NCBI GenBank assembly: GCA_002427815.1
Contig: DIZF01000062.1
Coordinates: 83,696-147,695 of the forward strand
Direction: 5' to 3'
Length of the DNA: 64,000 nt
DNA from: Ramlibacter tataouinensis
Lineage (GTDB): Bacteria > Pseudomonadota > Gammaproteobacteria > Burkholderiales > Burkholderiaceae_C
Shown: piece after piece, positions 1 to 8,014 of the stretch
Numbering within the stretch: position 1 is the stretch's first letter
Layout of the letters: each line of letters begins with the position of its first letter
Made by a program: the position numbers and the translations under genes
Notes under the pieces: model-generated
Told to the model about the DNA's origin: nothing
What the model saw: the letters and a program-made list of their open reading frames with translations, nothing else
Database searches by the model: none

Positions 1-759
1 GTGCTGATGCCCGATGTGACCTACAGCTTCTACCGCGTGTACTGCCGGCTGTATGACATCCAGTTGCAGCTGCTCGCGGTGGACAGCGCGCTGCAGATCG
101 ACGTGGCGAACTACGCCGGGCGCCCGGCGGGCGGCGTGGTCATCGCCAACCCCAACGCGCCCACCGGCAGCGCGCTGCCTTTGGCCGCGATAGAGCGCTT
201 GCTGCAAAGCCAGCCCGATTGCGTGGTGCTCGTCGACGAGGCCTATGTGGATTTCGGTGCGCAGAGCGCGATGCCGCTCATCGGCCGCTACCCGAACCTG
301 CTGGTGGTCCATACCTTGTCGAAGTCGCGATCGCTGGCGGGCCTGCGGGTCGGCTTTGCCGCTGGCCAGCGCCATCTGATCGAAGCCCTGGAGCGGGTGA
401 AGAACAGCTTCAACTCGTATCCGCTCGACCGGTTGGCCGTCGCGGGTGCCGTTGCCGCCTATGAGGACAGGGACTATTTCGAGCAGACCCGTCAGGCGGT
501 CGTGCGCAGCCGCGACGAGGTCACGGTGCAGCTGTGGCGGCTGGGTTTCGACGTGCTGCCTTCGAGCGCCAATTTCGTGTTCGCCCGGCGCGCCGGGCAC
601 GATGCGGCGGAACTCGCGGCGCGGCTGCGCGAGCATGGCATCCTGGTTCGCCACTTCCGCCAGCCGCGCATCGATCAATACCTGCGCATCAGCATCGGCA
701 CGACAGCGCAATGCGATGCGCTGATGCAGGCGCTGCGGCTGCTCCTGCCTGCTGCCTAG
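1..759 (+). CDS. hisC: Histidinol-phosphate aminotransferase, C-terminal part (cut by window edge)
   Basis: PLP-dependent fold-type I aminotransferase of the HisC family, which converts imidazole-acetol phosphate and glutamate to histidinol phosphate in histidine synthesis. Visible are the ANPNAPTG substrate/PLP loop near codon 50, the DEAYVDF motif near codon 80, and the Schiff-base lysine in TLSKSRSLAGLRVG (codon 108, bases 322-324). About 100 N-terminal residues are expected before base 1, so the GTG at position 1 is probably internal. The stop TAG (757-759) interlocks with the rsgA stop on the other strand in a CTAG palindrome. A broader-specificity HisC2-type aminotransferase is possible, because no other his gene is in view. 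Confidence 0.85.
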   Translation: MLMPDVTYSFYRVYCRLYDIQLQLLAVDSALQIDVANYAGRPAGGVVIANPNAPTGSALPLAAIERLLQSQPDCVVLVDEAYVDFGAQSAMPLIGRYPNLLVVHTLSKSRSLAGLRVGFAAGQRHLIEALERVKNSFNSYPLDRLAVAGAVAAYEDRDYFEQTRQAVVRSRDEVTVQLWRLGFDVLPSSANFVFARRAGHDAAELAARLREHGILVRHFRQPRIDQYLRISIGTTAQCDALMQALRLLLPAA

Positions 760-1679
760 AAGCGCGGCGGCTGCGACAGCTCCGCGAACAGCTCCTGGTA
801 GATCCGGTAACGCGAGGGGGTGATGCGCCCGTCGCCTGCCTGCGGCCCAAGCGCTGCGATCACGCCGCAACCCGGTTCATGCAAATGCGTGCAGTTGTGG
901 AACTTGCAGTTCCCCAGGTGCAACTTGAAGTCGGGCATGCACGCGGCCAGCTGCATCGGCTCGATGTGGTTCAAACCGAACTCCTGGAAGCCGGGCGAAT
1001 CGATCAGGGCCGTGGTGCGCTCGGGGTCCACCCAGTACCAGGTGGTGCTGGTCGTCGTGTGCTTGCCCGAATGCAGCGCCTGCGAGATCTCGCCGGTCTG
1101 CGCCAGCGCAGCCGGCACCAGCAGATTGATCAGCGTGCTCTTGCCCGCGCCCGACGGGCCCAGCACCAGCGTGGTCTTGCCCGTCAGATGTTTGAGCAGG
1201 TGCTCGCGGTCGATCTCGGTGGACAGGCGCAGCGACAGCGGCAGCACGCCGTAGTGCATGCGCTGGTAGGGCAACAGCCGGGCCCAGGCCCGCTCGAACG
1301 GTTCCACCAGGTCGCTCTTGTTCAGGGCGATGATCGGCGTGATGCGTTCGGCTTCGGCCGCGATCAGCGCGCGCGCCAGCTGGCTTTCCGAGAAATCGGG
1401 TTCGGCGGCGACCAGGATCAACACCTGGTCGAGGTTGGCGGCGAACGACTTGCTGCGGATCTCATCCTGCCGGTAGAAGAGGTTGCGGCGCTCCTCGACG
1501 CGCTCGATGGTGCCCTCGTCATGCGATCCCTGCCACAGCACCCGGTCGCCGACCACGGCCTGGCTCTTCTTGCCGCGCGGATGGCAGATCACGCGCTTGC
1601 CCTCGGGCGTCTCGACCAGGCAGTGGCGGCCATGGCTCGCCACCACCAGCCCCACGTCGAGCACTGCGGTCTCAATCAA
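756..1679 (-). CDS. rsgA: Ribosome small-subunit-dependent GTPase RsgA (YjeQ)
   Basis: Circularly permuted GTPase that acts late in 30S subunit maturation. The 307 residues show the expected inverted motif order: G4 NKSDL near residue 118, the P-loop GPSGAGKST near 173, and G3 DSPGF near 224. A zinc knuckle of the form C-x5-C-x-H-x5-C follows near residue 258 (CKFHNCTHLHEPGC). The N-terminal OB-fold region is present (GLVVASHGRHCLVE). It is the last gene of a leftward operon, 9 bp after phhB. Length and motif order are normal for the family. Confidence 0.95.
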   Translation of the reverse strand: MIETAVLDVGLVVASHGRHCLVETPEGKRVICHPRGKKSQAVVGDRVLWQGSHDEGTIERVEERRNLFYRQDEIRSKSFAANLDQVLILVAAEPDFSESQLARALIAAEAERITPIIALNKSDLVEPFERAWARLLPYQRMHYGVLPLSLRLSTEIDREHLLKHLTGKTTLVLGPSGAGKSTLINLLVPAALAQTGEISQALHSGKHTTTSTTWYWVDPERTTALIDSPGFQEFGLNHIEPMQLAACMPDFKLHLGNCKFHNCTHLHEPGCGVIAALGPQAGDGRITPSRYRIYQELFAELSQPPRF

Positions 1680-1688
1680 GGAGCGACC

Positions 1689-2024
1689 TCATGCGATCAG
1701 CGCGTCGACTTGCGATGCGCATTCGAAATCGGTCTCGGACAGGCCCTTGACGTCGTGGGTGTTGAAGCGAACGATGCAGCGGTTGTAGTGGACCGAAAGG
1801 TCCGGGTGGTGGTCTTGCGCGTTGGCGATGAAAGCCACCGCGTTCACGAACGAAATGGTTTCGTAGTAGTTGCCGAAGGTGTAGGTCTTCTCGATCGCCA
1901 CATCGGGCCCGTCGCCGGTGATCTGCCAGCCCGGCACGCCGGCCAGTCGCTTCACGATTTCGGCCGGATTGAGCGCGCGGCGCGGCAGCAGCGACCCGTC
2001 CTTCTTTTTCAGCATCGTCTTCAT
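1689..2024 (-). CDS. phhB: 4a-hydroxytetrahydrobiopterin dehydratase
   Basis: Pterin-4a-carbinolamine dehydratase (PCD/DCoH family), which recycles the pterin cofactor of aromatic amino acid hydroxylases. The family signature is clear in 111 residues: the PGW motif, FVNAVAFIANAQDHHPDL with the paired active-site histidines, and a later NTHDVKGLSETD. The start ATG overlaps the stop of the upstream peptidase gene by 4 bp (ATGA), so the two are translationally coupled. No phenylalanine hydroxylase gene is nearby. A housekeeping role in this operon is therefore inferred from position only. Confidence 0.93.
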   Translation of the reverse strand: MKTMLKKKDGSLLPRRALNPAEIVKRLAGVPGWQITGDGPDVAIEKTYTFGNYYETISFVNAVAFIANAQDHHPDLSVHYNRCIVRFNTHDVKGLSETDFECASQVDALIA

Positions 2025-3301
2025 GGCGCGTTGGCCCTGGCCGGTGCGGGCGTCATCCGCGCCAACCGTTCCGAAGCCGGCGGGTGCGAGTAATAGAACT
2101 TCACGAAGACCGGGTCCGGCGTGAGGGTCGAGGCGTTGTCCTCGTACAGCTTGAGCAGCGCGGTGGACAGATCCTGGCCGCTGGTTTGCTGCACCGCATA
2201 GGCGTCGGCCTCGAATTCGTGCTTGCGCGACAGCAGGGCCATCAGCGGCGAAACGAAGAACGAGAACACCGGCACTGCCAGCAGGAACAGCAGCAGTGCC
2301 AATGCGTCGTTCGGGCCGCTGAGGTTAGGCCGCACCCCCAGACCGAAGTAGAACCATGCCTGCGTCGAAAGCCAACCCAGCAAGGCGAAGCCGGCCAGGC
2401 TCAGCGCGAACAGGCCGGCGATCCGCTTGAGGATGTGCTTGTGCTTGAAATGGCCCAATTCATGCGCCAGCACCGCGTCCACCTCGCCGGGCGCCAGCTT
2501 GGCCAGCAGGGTGTCGTAGAACACCACACGCTTGGCCGCGCCGAAGCCCGTGAAATAAGCATTCGCATGGGCGCTGCGCTTGCTGCCGTCCATCACGAAC
2601 AGGCCCTTGGCCGCGAAGCCGCAGCGCTGCATCAGCGCCGTGACGCGGGCCTTGATCGATTCGTCTTCGAGCGGCTTGAACTTGTTGAAGATGGGCGCGA
2701 TGAAGATGGGGTACACGACCAGCAGCAGCAGGTTGAAGCCCATCCACACGCACCAGGCCCACAACCACCACAGCCTGCCGGTGGCGCCCATGAGCCAGAG
2801 GATCAGCGCGGCGATGGGCAGTCCGATCACGGCGCCCAGCAGCACGGACTTGGCGAGATCGATCGTCCAGAGCTTCAGGCTCATCTTGTTGAAGCCGAAG
2901 CGCTCCTCGATGACGAAGGTCTGATACAGGGTGAAGGGCAGCTCGGCGGCGCCGCTGATCAGCGCGAAGACCGCCACCAGCGCGAGCTGTTGCGTCATCC
3001 CGATGCCCAGCCCGTCGCGCAGGAGTCGGTTGAGCGCGTCCAGGCCACCCAGAAGAGTCCAGCCCAGCAGCACGGCGACGCCGAAGGCCAGCTCCAGCAG
3101 GCCGAAGCGGGTCTTGACGATGGTGTAGTCGGCGGCCTTCTGGTGCGCCGGCAGGCTCACGGTGCCCTGGAACATGCCGGGCACCGCATCGCGATGCCGC
3201 GCGACGTGGCGGATCTGGCGCGAGGCCAGCCAGAATTTGACGGCAAGGCCCGCGAGCAGGAATGCGCCGAATGCAAGAGGCAGTGTGTAAGAAGAGTCCA
3301 T
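2021..3301 (-). CDS. M48-family membrane metalloprotease (Ste24/CAAX protease-like)
   Basis: Integral-membrane zinc endopeptidase related to Ste24 and HtpX. The 426 residues carry several hydrophobic segments, the zinc motif HELGH near residue 278 (VDAVLAHELGHFKHKHI), and the third-ligand region EFEADAYA near residue 361. The C-terminus (PVFVKFYYSHPPASERLARM) matches the conserved end of the Ste24 branch. Bacterial members are thought to act in envelope protein quality control; the substrate here is unknown. It is the first gene of the operon with phhB and rsgA and diverges from orn across about 37 bp. Confidence 0.9.
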   Translation of the reverse strand: MDSSYTLPLAFGAFLLAGLAVKFWLASRQIRHVARHRDAVPGMFQGTVSLPAHQKAADYTIVKTRFGLLELAFGVAVLLGWTLLGGLDALNRLLRDGLGIGMTQQLALVAVFALISGAAELPFTLYQTFVIEERFGFNKMSLKLWTIDLAKSVLLGAVIGLPIAALILWLMGATGRLWWLWAWCVWMGFNLLLLVVYPIFIAPIFNKFKPLEDESIKARVTALMQRCGFAAKGLFVMDGSKRSAHANAYFTGFGAAKRVVFYDTLLAKLAPGEVDAVLAHELGHFKHKHILKRIAGLFALSLAGFALLGWLSTQAWFYFGLGVRPNLSGPNDALALLLFLLAVPVFSFFVSPLMALLSRKHEFEADAYAVQQTSGQDLSTALLKLYEDNASTLTPDPVFVKFYYSHPPASERLARMTPAPARANAP

Positions 3302-3325
3302 CTCGGCTTAGTTTAGGCCATCGGC

Positions 3326-3331
3326 GACAAT
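3326..3331 (+). promoter_or_regulatory. Putative -10 element of orn (short or leaderless mRNA)
   Basis: GACAAT ends 7 bases before the orn ATG. If this is the -10 box, transcription would start at or next to the start codon. The same layout recurs before several other genes in this window. No convincing -35 is visible. A ribosome-binding-like AAGC immediately before the ATG is weak. Confidence 0.35.
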
Positions 3332-3338
3332 CGCAAGC

Positions 3339-3947
3339 ATGTCAGAGACCGTAGCGCAGGCCGTACCGGCCCTTCCCAAGAGCGACCAGAACCTGATCTG
3401 GCTGGACTGTGAAATGACCGGGCTCGATCCCGAGGTCGACCGCCTGATCGAGATCGCGGTGATCGTCACCGGTGCCGACCTCACGCCTCGCGTCGAGGGC
3501 CCGGTGCTGGTTGTGCACCAGACCGACGAGCAGCTGGACAAGATGGATTCATGGAACAAGGGAACCCACGGCCGCAGTGGCCTCATCGACAAGGTCAAGG
3601 CCTCCACGATGACCGAAGCGCAGGCCGAACAGCAGATCCTCGAGTTCGTGGCCCGCTACGTGCCCAAGCGCAGCGTCCCGATGTGCGGCAACAGCATCGG
3701 CCAGGACCGCCGCTTTCTGGTGAAGTACATGCCGAAGCTGGAAGCGTTCTTCCATTACCGCAACATCGATGTGAGCACGCTGAAGGAACTCGCCAAGCGC
3801 TGGCGGCCCGACATCTACAACACGTTCAAGAAGCAGCAAAAGCACACCGCCCTGGCCGACGTGCACGAGTCCATTGACGAGCTTGCGCACTACCGCGAGC
3901 ACTTCCTCAGGCTGGAGAGTCCCGCGCCGGTTGCGGGAAAACCCTGA
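3339..3947 (+). CDS. orn: Oligoribonuclease
   Basis: DEDDh 3'-5' exoribonuclease that clears 2-5 nt RNA fragments and linear pGpG from c-di-GMP breakdown. The 202 residues show exonuclease motif I LIWLDCEMTGLDPEVDRLIE (residues 19-38), motif II in CGNSIGQDRRFL, and motif III HTALADVHESIDEL with catalytic His and Asp. Length is slightly over the usual 180-190 residues because of a short N-terminal extension (MSETVAQAVPALPKSD). It stands alone, divergent from the M48 operon and upstream of the rhlE leader. Confidence 0.96.
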   Translation: MSETVAQAVPALPKSDQNLIWLDCEMTGLDPEVDRLIEIAVIVTGADLTPRVEGPVLVVHQTDEQLDKMDSWNKGTHGRSGLIDKVKASTMTEAQAEQQILEFVARYVPKRSVPMCGNSIGQDRRFLVKYMPKLEAFFHYRNIDVSTLKELAKRWRPDIYNTFKKQQKHTALADVHESIDELAHYREHFLRLESPAPVAGKP

Positions 3948-3959
3948 ACGTGCGATAAT
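3931..3959 (+). promoter_or_regulatory. Promoter for the RNA helicase gene, overlapping the end of orn
   Basis: A -35-like TTGCGG (3931-3936), a 17-base spacer and a -10-like GATAAT (3954-3959) form the best sigma-70-type promoter seen in this part of the window. Transcription would start near 3966, giving a leader of about 210 bases before the helicase ATG. The assignment is by eye from consensus and spacing. Confidence 0.5.
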
Positions 3960-4177
3960 TCGTGGCTTGGCTGCATGGGCAGCCTCCGTGCATCTCCCTT
4001 CACACACCGGCTCATTCGACCGATCGATACAGCGCCCCCGGCGCCGACAGTCGAAACAGCGCACCGCGCTGGAGCCAGCAGTGCCACCCCGGCCTGACAG
4101 TCGTTTGATGGTTGATGTTTTTTAACCATTGACGACACCGCAGCTCACCTGAGCGACGGGTTCGTGTGAGTAATTAA
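3960..4177 (+). other. Long 5' leader of the DEAD-box helicase gene, no ORF
   Basis: About 210 bases without coding potential separate the putative promoter from the helicase start. Near its 3' end is a small hairpin, ATGGTT / AACCAT with a T-rich loop (about 4108-4131). Long structured leaders are typical of cold-induced helicase and csp genes, so post-transcriptional control is plausible. I recognise no named riboswitch. Confidence 0.4.
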
Positions 4178-5986
4178 ATGACCGACACTTTTGCAGTGCA
4201 GGGCGAGCTTTCGCCTGCGCAATCCTTCGACGCCGCCGCCATTGGCCCGGCCGACACCTTCGTTGACGCGACCCAGCCGGACCTGCCGGTGGCGCCCAAC
4301 GGTTTCCTGAAATTCGGCCTGGCGCCCGAGCTGATCCGCGCGGTGGAAGACCTGGGCTTCACCCAGCCGATGCCGGTGCAGGACCAGACCATCCCGATGG
4401 CCATGCCCTCCGACGACGAAGCCGCCGGCTTCACCGATCTGATGGTTTCCAGCCAGACCGGCAGCGGCAAGACCGCGGCCTTCCTGCTGCCGATGCTGCA
4501 CACGCTGCTCAAGCAGCAGGCCGACGCCGAAGCCAAGGAGCGCGCCGACTATGAGCGCGCTGCGGCGGAAGCCACCGCCAAGGGCGAGGCCGCGCCCAAG
4601 CGCCCCAAGCGCAAGGACCCGACCAGCTCGCGCAACTTCAAGGCCGCCACCCCCGGCGCACTGATCCTGTGCCCGACGCGCGAACTCGCGCAGCAGGTGG
4701 CTCACGATGCGATCGACCTGGTCAGGCATTGCCGAGGGCTGCGTGTCGCCAACGTGGTGGGCGGCATGCCTTACCAGCTGCAGATCGCCAAGCTGCAGAA
4801 CGCCGACCTGGTGGTCGCGACGCCGGGGCGCCTGCTGGACCTGCAGCGCTCGATGCAGATCAAGCTCGACAAGGTGCAGTTCCTGGTGGTGGACGAGGCC
4901 GACCGCATGCTGGATCTGGGCTTCGCCGATGACCTGGCTGAAGTCAACAAACTCACCATCGAACGCAAGCAGACCATGATGTTCAGCGCGACCTTCGCGC
5001 CGCGCATCCAGCAGCTGGCCGCGCGCGTGATGCGCCAGCCGCGCAAGATCCAGATCGACAACCCGCAGGAAAAGCACGTCAACATCAAGCAGATGCTGTT
5101 CTGGGCCGACAGCGCCCAGCACAAGCGCAAGCTCCTGGACCACTGGCTGCGCGACACCACGATCAACCAGGCCATCGTTTTCGCCAGCACCCAGATCGAA
5201 TGCGACGGACTGGCCAACGACCTGCAGCAGGCCGGCTTCGACGCCGTCGCCTTGCACGGCGCCTTGAGCCAGGGCCTGCGCAACCGCCGGCTGATGGCGC
5301 TGCGCCAGGGCCAGGTGCAGGTGCTGGTGGCGACCGACGTGGCCGCCCGCGGCCTGGATGTGCCGACCATCACCCACGTCTTCAACTACGGCTTGCCGAT
5401 GAAGGCCGAGGACTACACGCACCGCATCGGCCGTACCGGCCGCGCGGGACGCGATGGACTGGCCGTGACCTTTGCCGAGGTCCGCGATCGCCGCAAGATC
5501 TTCGACATCGAGGGTTACACCCGCCAGCCCTTCAAGGCCGAGACCGTTCCGGGTCTCGAACCGCAGCAGCGCGCCCCGCAGGGCCGGCCGGGCGGCGACT
5601 TCGCCGGCCGTGGCCCGGGCGGCCCGTCGCGCGGCGGCAAGTTCGGCGCTGGCCGCAGCGGATCGGGTTTTGGCGGCGGCTTCGCCGACAAGCCCGTGCG
5701 CGGGCGCTCGTTTGGCGGCGGCAGTTACCAGAATGCGGGCGGCTTTGCCGCGCCTGCCGGTGACGATCGCGGCGACAGCCGCAACGGTGCGCGCGAAGGC
5801 TTCAGCTACGAGCGCAAGGGCGGCTTCAACGACCGCTTTGCCGGTGGCCGCAGCGAAGGCTTTGCGCCGCGCGGCGATTTCGCCGATCGCAAGCCGGCAT
5901 TCGGCAAGCCGGCGCGGCCGGGCAACGGCGGCAAGGTGTTCGTGCCGCGCGACGTCAAGAAGCGCGCGTACAAGCCGGCCGACTGA
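4178..5986 (+). CDS. rhlE: DEAD-box ATP-dependent RNA helicase, RhlE type
   Basis: Two-domain RNA helicase of 602 residues, acting in ribosome assembly and RNA turnover. Motifs in order: Q-motif F-x-x-PMPVQDQTIP, motif I SQTGSGKTAAF, Ia PTRELAQQ, II DEADRMLD, III SATF, then IVFAS and the C-domain VATDVAARGLD and HRIGRTGRAGR. Between motifs I and Ia sits a charged insertion (KQQADAEAKERADYERAAA onward, about 45 residues). The last 130 residues are a Gly/Arg/Phe-rich tail with repeated GGxF and RGG-like units that probably binds RNA. A strong terminator follows at 6006-6038. Other DEAD-box subgroups (DeaD, SrmB) fit less well. Confidence 0.9.
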   Translation: MTDTFAVQGELSPAQSFDAAAIGPADTFVDATQPDLPVAPNGFLKFGLAPELIRAVEDLGFTQPMPVQDQTIPMAMPSDDEAAGFTDLMVSSQTGSGKTAAFLLPMLHTLLKQQADAEAKERADYERAAAEATAKGEAAPKRPKRKDPTSSRNFKAATPGALILCPTRELAQQVAHDAIDLVRHCRGLRVANVVGGMPYQLQIAKLQNADLVVATPGRLLDLQRSMQIKLDKVQFLVVDEADRMLDLGFADDLAEVNKLTIERKQTMMFSATFAPRIQQLAARVMRQPRKIQIDNPQEKHVNIKQMLFWADSAQHKRKLLDHWLRDTTINQAIVFASTQIECDGLANDLQQAGFDAVALHGALSQGLRNRRLMALRQGQVQVLVATDVAARGLDVPTITHVFNYGLPMKAEDYTHRIGRTGRAGRDGLAVTFAEVRDRRKIFDIEGYTRQPFKAETVPGLEPQQRAPQGRPGGDFAGRGPGGPSRGGKFGAGRSGSGFGGGFADKPVRGRSFGGGSYQNAGGFAAPAGDDRGDSRNGAREGFSYERKGGFNDRFAGGRSEGFAPRGDFADRKPAFGKPARPGNGGKVFVPRDVKKRAYKPAD

Positions 5987-6005
5987 CGGTTTGTTATCAA
6001 CAATG

Positions 6006-6038
6006 AAAAAGGCCGGCATGCGAATGCCGGCCTTTTTT
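6006..6038. terminator. Bidirectional rho-independent terminator between rhlE and the exporter gene
   Basis: A perfect 9-bp stem GGCCGGCAT / ATGCCGGCC (6011-6019 and 6024-6032) with loop GCGA is followed by six T on the + strand and preceded by five A, which gives a U-tract on the - strand. It suits both convergent genes. Confidence 0.92.
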
Positions 6039-6085
6039 CGTTGAGCCTCTGTCCTCACGCAGGTGTCTGCGCGACGCCTTCCGTG

Positions 6086-7327
6086 CTAGGCGGCGGGTTC
6101 CGTCGCGTGCAAACGCCCGATCTCCGGCCAATGCCGGTTCAACCAGATCCACGCGAGCAGACCGACGCACATCATCAACAGCGAGGAGAGCGCCAACGCC
6201 CGCGTCGAATGCATGACCAGCGGCGCGATCACGCCGGCGACGATGCCGTTGGCGGTCGAGCCGATCACGGCCTGCAGCGACGACGCCAGGCCGCGCCGTT
6301 CCGGGTACAGGTCCAGCACCAGCAATGTCACGACCGGCACCATCAGGGCCCAGCCGAAAGCGAACAGCGCGATCGTCGGCAAGGCCCACCCGGGACTGGG
6401 TGCCAGCACGAAATTGGCCGCGACATTGAACAGCGACACCAGCAGCATGATCAGGAAGCCGTGCCGGATCTGGCGCCGCGGGGCGATCTTGCCGGCCATC
6501 CGTCCGCTCAGCCAGGCTCCGCCCATGATCCCGGTGATCGTCAGCGCGAAGAACCAGAAGAACTGCGTGGGCGCCAGGCCCAGGTGTTCACCCAGGAAAG
6601 CCGGCGCCGACAGCACATAAAGGAACATGCCGTTGAAGGGCACGCCACTGGCCAGGGCCAGCAGCAGGAAGCGCGGGCTTGAGCCCAGTTGCCAGTAACC
6701 CTGCATCAGGTTGCGCACATTGAAGGGTTGTCGCTGCGTCACGTGCAGCGTCTCGGGCAGCAGCCGGAAATTGCCGATCCACAGGGTCACGCCCACGCCG
6801 GTGAGAAACCAGAAGATGCTGTGCCAGCCGGCATGCACGAACAGCCATCCGCCGATGATCGGCGCGATGGCCGGCGCCACGCCGAAATAGATGGTCACCT
6901 GGCTCATCACCTGCTGCGCCTGCGCCGGCGGGAACATGTCCCGGATGACCGCGCGCGACACCACGATGCCGGCGCCGGTGGACAGGCCCTGCAAGCCCCG
7001 GAACAGCACCAGCTGGCCGATGCTTTGCGACATGGCGCAGCCCGCTGAAGCCAGGGTGAACACGGCGATGCCCCACAGCACCACCGGACGCCGGCCGAAG
7101 CTGTCCGCCAAGGCGCCGTGGAACAGGTTCATGAAGGCAAAGCCGAACAGATACGCCGACAGCGTCTGCTGCATCTGCACCGGCGTCGCGTCCAGCGCAC
7201 GGGCAATTCCCGAAAAGGCCGGGATGTAGGTGTCGATGGAGAAGGGCCCCAGCATGCCGAGGACGGCGAGCAGGACGGCAAGAGCCCAGCGCGGCGCGCG
7301 CCAGAGTTGGTCGGCATCGGGATTCAC
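6086..7327 (-). CDS. MFS multidrug exporter, Bcr/CflA family
   Basis: Inner-membrane proton-driven exporter of 413 residues with about 12 hydrophobic segments. The N-terminus has the DHA1/Bcr signature GPFSIDTYIPAF near residues 27-38, and the loop 2-3 MFS motif is LADSFGRRPVV. The helix-5 antiporter motif region reads IAPIIGGWLF. Such proteins export bicyclomycin, chloramphenicol or sulfonamide-type compounds, but the substrate cannot be read from sequence. It is a single gene, convergent with rhlE. The 229-base region upstream holds only the operator-like dyad of the next, divergent gene. Confidence 0.88.
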   Translation of the reverse strand: MNPDADQLWRAPRWALAVLLAVLGMLGPFSIDTYIPAFSGIARALDATPVQMQQTLSAYLFGFAFMNLFHGALADSFGRRPVVLWGIAVFTLASAGCAMSQSIGQLVLFRGLQGLSTGAGIVVSRAVIRDMFPPAQAQQVMSQVTIYFGVAPAIAPIIGGWLFVHAGWHSIFWFLTGVGVTLWIGNFRLLPETLHVTQRQPFNVRNLMQGYWQLGSSPRFLLLALASGVPFNGMFLYVLSAPAFLGEHLGLAPTQFFWFFALTITGIMGGAWLSGRMAGKIAPRRQIRHGFLIMLLVSLFNVAANFVLAPSPGWALPTIALFAFGWALMVPVVTLLVLDLYPERRGLASSLQAVIGSTANGIVAGVIAPLVMHSTRALALSSLLMMCVGLLAWIWLNRHWPEIGRLHATEPAA

Positions 7328-7513
7328 AAGGCGTCGAGTCTATCTGGCCGGGTTCAACTTCCGCCCGCCTGCCGGCGACTTCAAGGCGCGGCCGGTTGTC
7401 ACGTTGTCAGGTGTTGATGCGCGGTGCTCCGATGGCCTGCCAGCCATTTGAGATCAAATGACGGGCCAAAAGCCATACTGCTAGAGTGGTAATAATAGGG
7501 GTGCAGACAATTA

Positions 7514-7528
7514 TTAAGTATCACTTAA
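7514..7528. promoter_or_regulatory. Perfect inverted repeat upstream of an orphan gene
   Basis: TTAAGT-ATC-ACTTAA is a perfect 6+6 dyad in an AT-rich island (7480-7545) inside otherwise GC-rich DNA. It lies 28 bases before the ATG at 7557. Position and symmetry suggest an operator overlapping the promoter. The binding protein is unknown. Confidence 0.5.
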
Positions 7529-7556
7529 GATGCAATATTGACAGGAAGGGAAGACT

Positions 7557-7979
7557 ATGGCTTGGTATAGCTTGACTCTTACGCAGGGTGTTGACGGGCT
7601 CATCGAGGATGCCTGGAAGCTGGCCTGGGAGGTTGCCCGATCGGCAAATGCCCTCGACTACAGCAACGCCATATTCCAGAAGCCCGGCCCCGGCAGGTAC
7701 GAGGTCACCATCTATTTCACTCCGTCCGCCAGTCTGCTCGCCGCAAGTTTCGGCGCGAAGCGCTGCGAGAAGCCCTCGGTGCTCGGCATGAGCCTGGTTG
7801 CCGGCGACGACCGCGCCTGGGAAATCCACTTCGGCGGCAAGCCGTTAAGACCGGCAATGGAACGCGCGCTGAGACCGCCTCCGCCGATCTTCCTCGAGCC
7901 AACCGATCCGCCCATGCACTTCGAGCCGACCCATCCGTCCGGGGCGTTCGAACCGACCCATCCGGCCCCGCTTCGGTGA
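7557..7979 (+). CDS. Hypothetical protein with C-terminal proline-rich repeats
   Basis: I do not recognise this 140-residue protein. It has a good ribosome-binding site (AGGAAGGGAAG before ATG) and no signal peptide or membrane segment. The first 90 residues look globular (alternating hydrophobic strands such as RYEVTIYFTPSASLL). The last 40 are low complexity: a PPPP run and three near-repeats EPTDPPMHF, EPTHPSGAF, EPTHPAP. It stands alone between divergent and convergent neighbours with an AT-rich promoter region and dyad of its own. Function is unknown. Confidence 0.7.
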   Translation: MAWYSLTLTQGVDGLIEDAWKLAWEVARSANALDYSNAIFQKPGPGRYEVTIYFTPSASLLAASFGAKRCEKPSVLGMSLVAGDDRAWEIHFGGKPLRPAMERALRPPPPIFLEPTDPPMHFEPTHPSGAFEPTHPAPLR

Positions 7980-8014
7980 GCAGGATGGCGCAGCGGCCCG
8001 GCCGAGTGAAAGGC

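Noticed and set aside
534..2093. Long plus-strand ORF of 519 codons antisense to rsgA and phhB
   Set aside because: Arg/Gln/Leu-rich translation with no domain; it mirrors high-GC codon bias of the true minus-strand genes, which have complete family motifs.
4145..6058. 637-codon minus-strand ORF opposite the RNA helicase
   Set aside because: Shadow of a high-GC3 gene: low-complexity Ala/Arg/Val/His content, and the opposite strand encodes all DEAD-box motifs.
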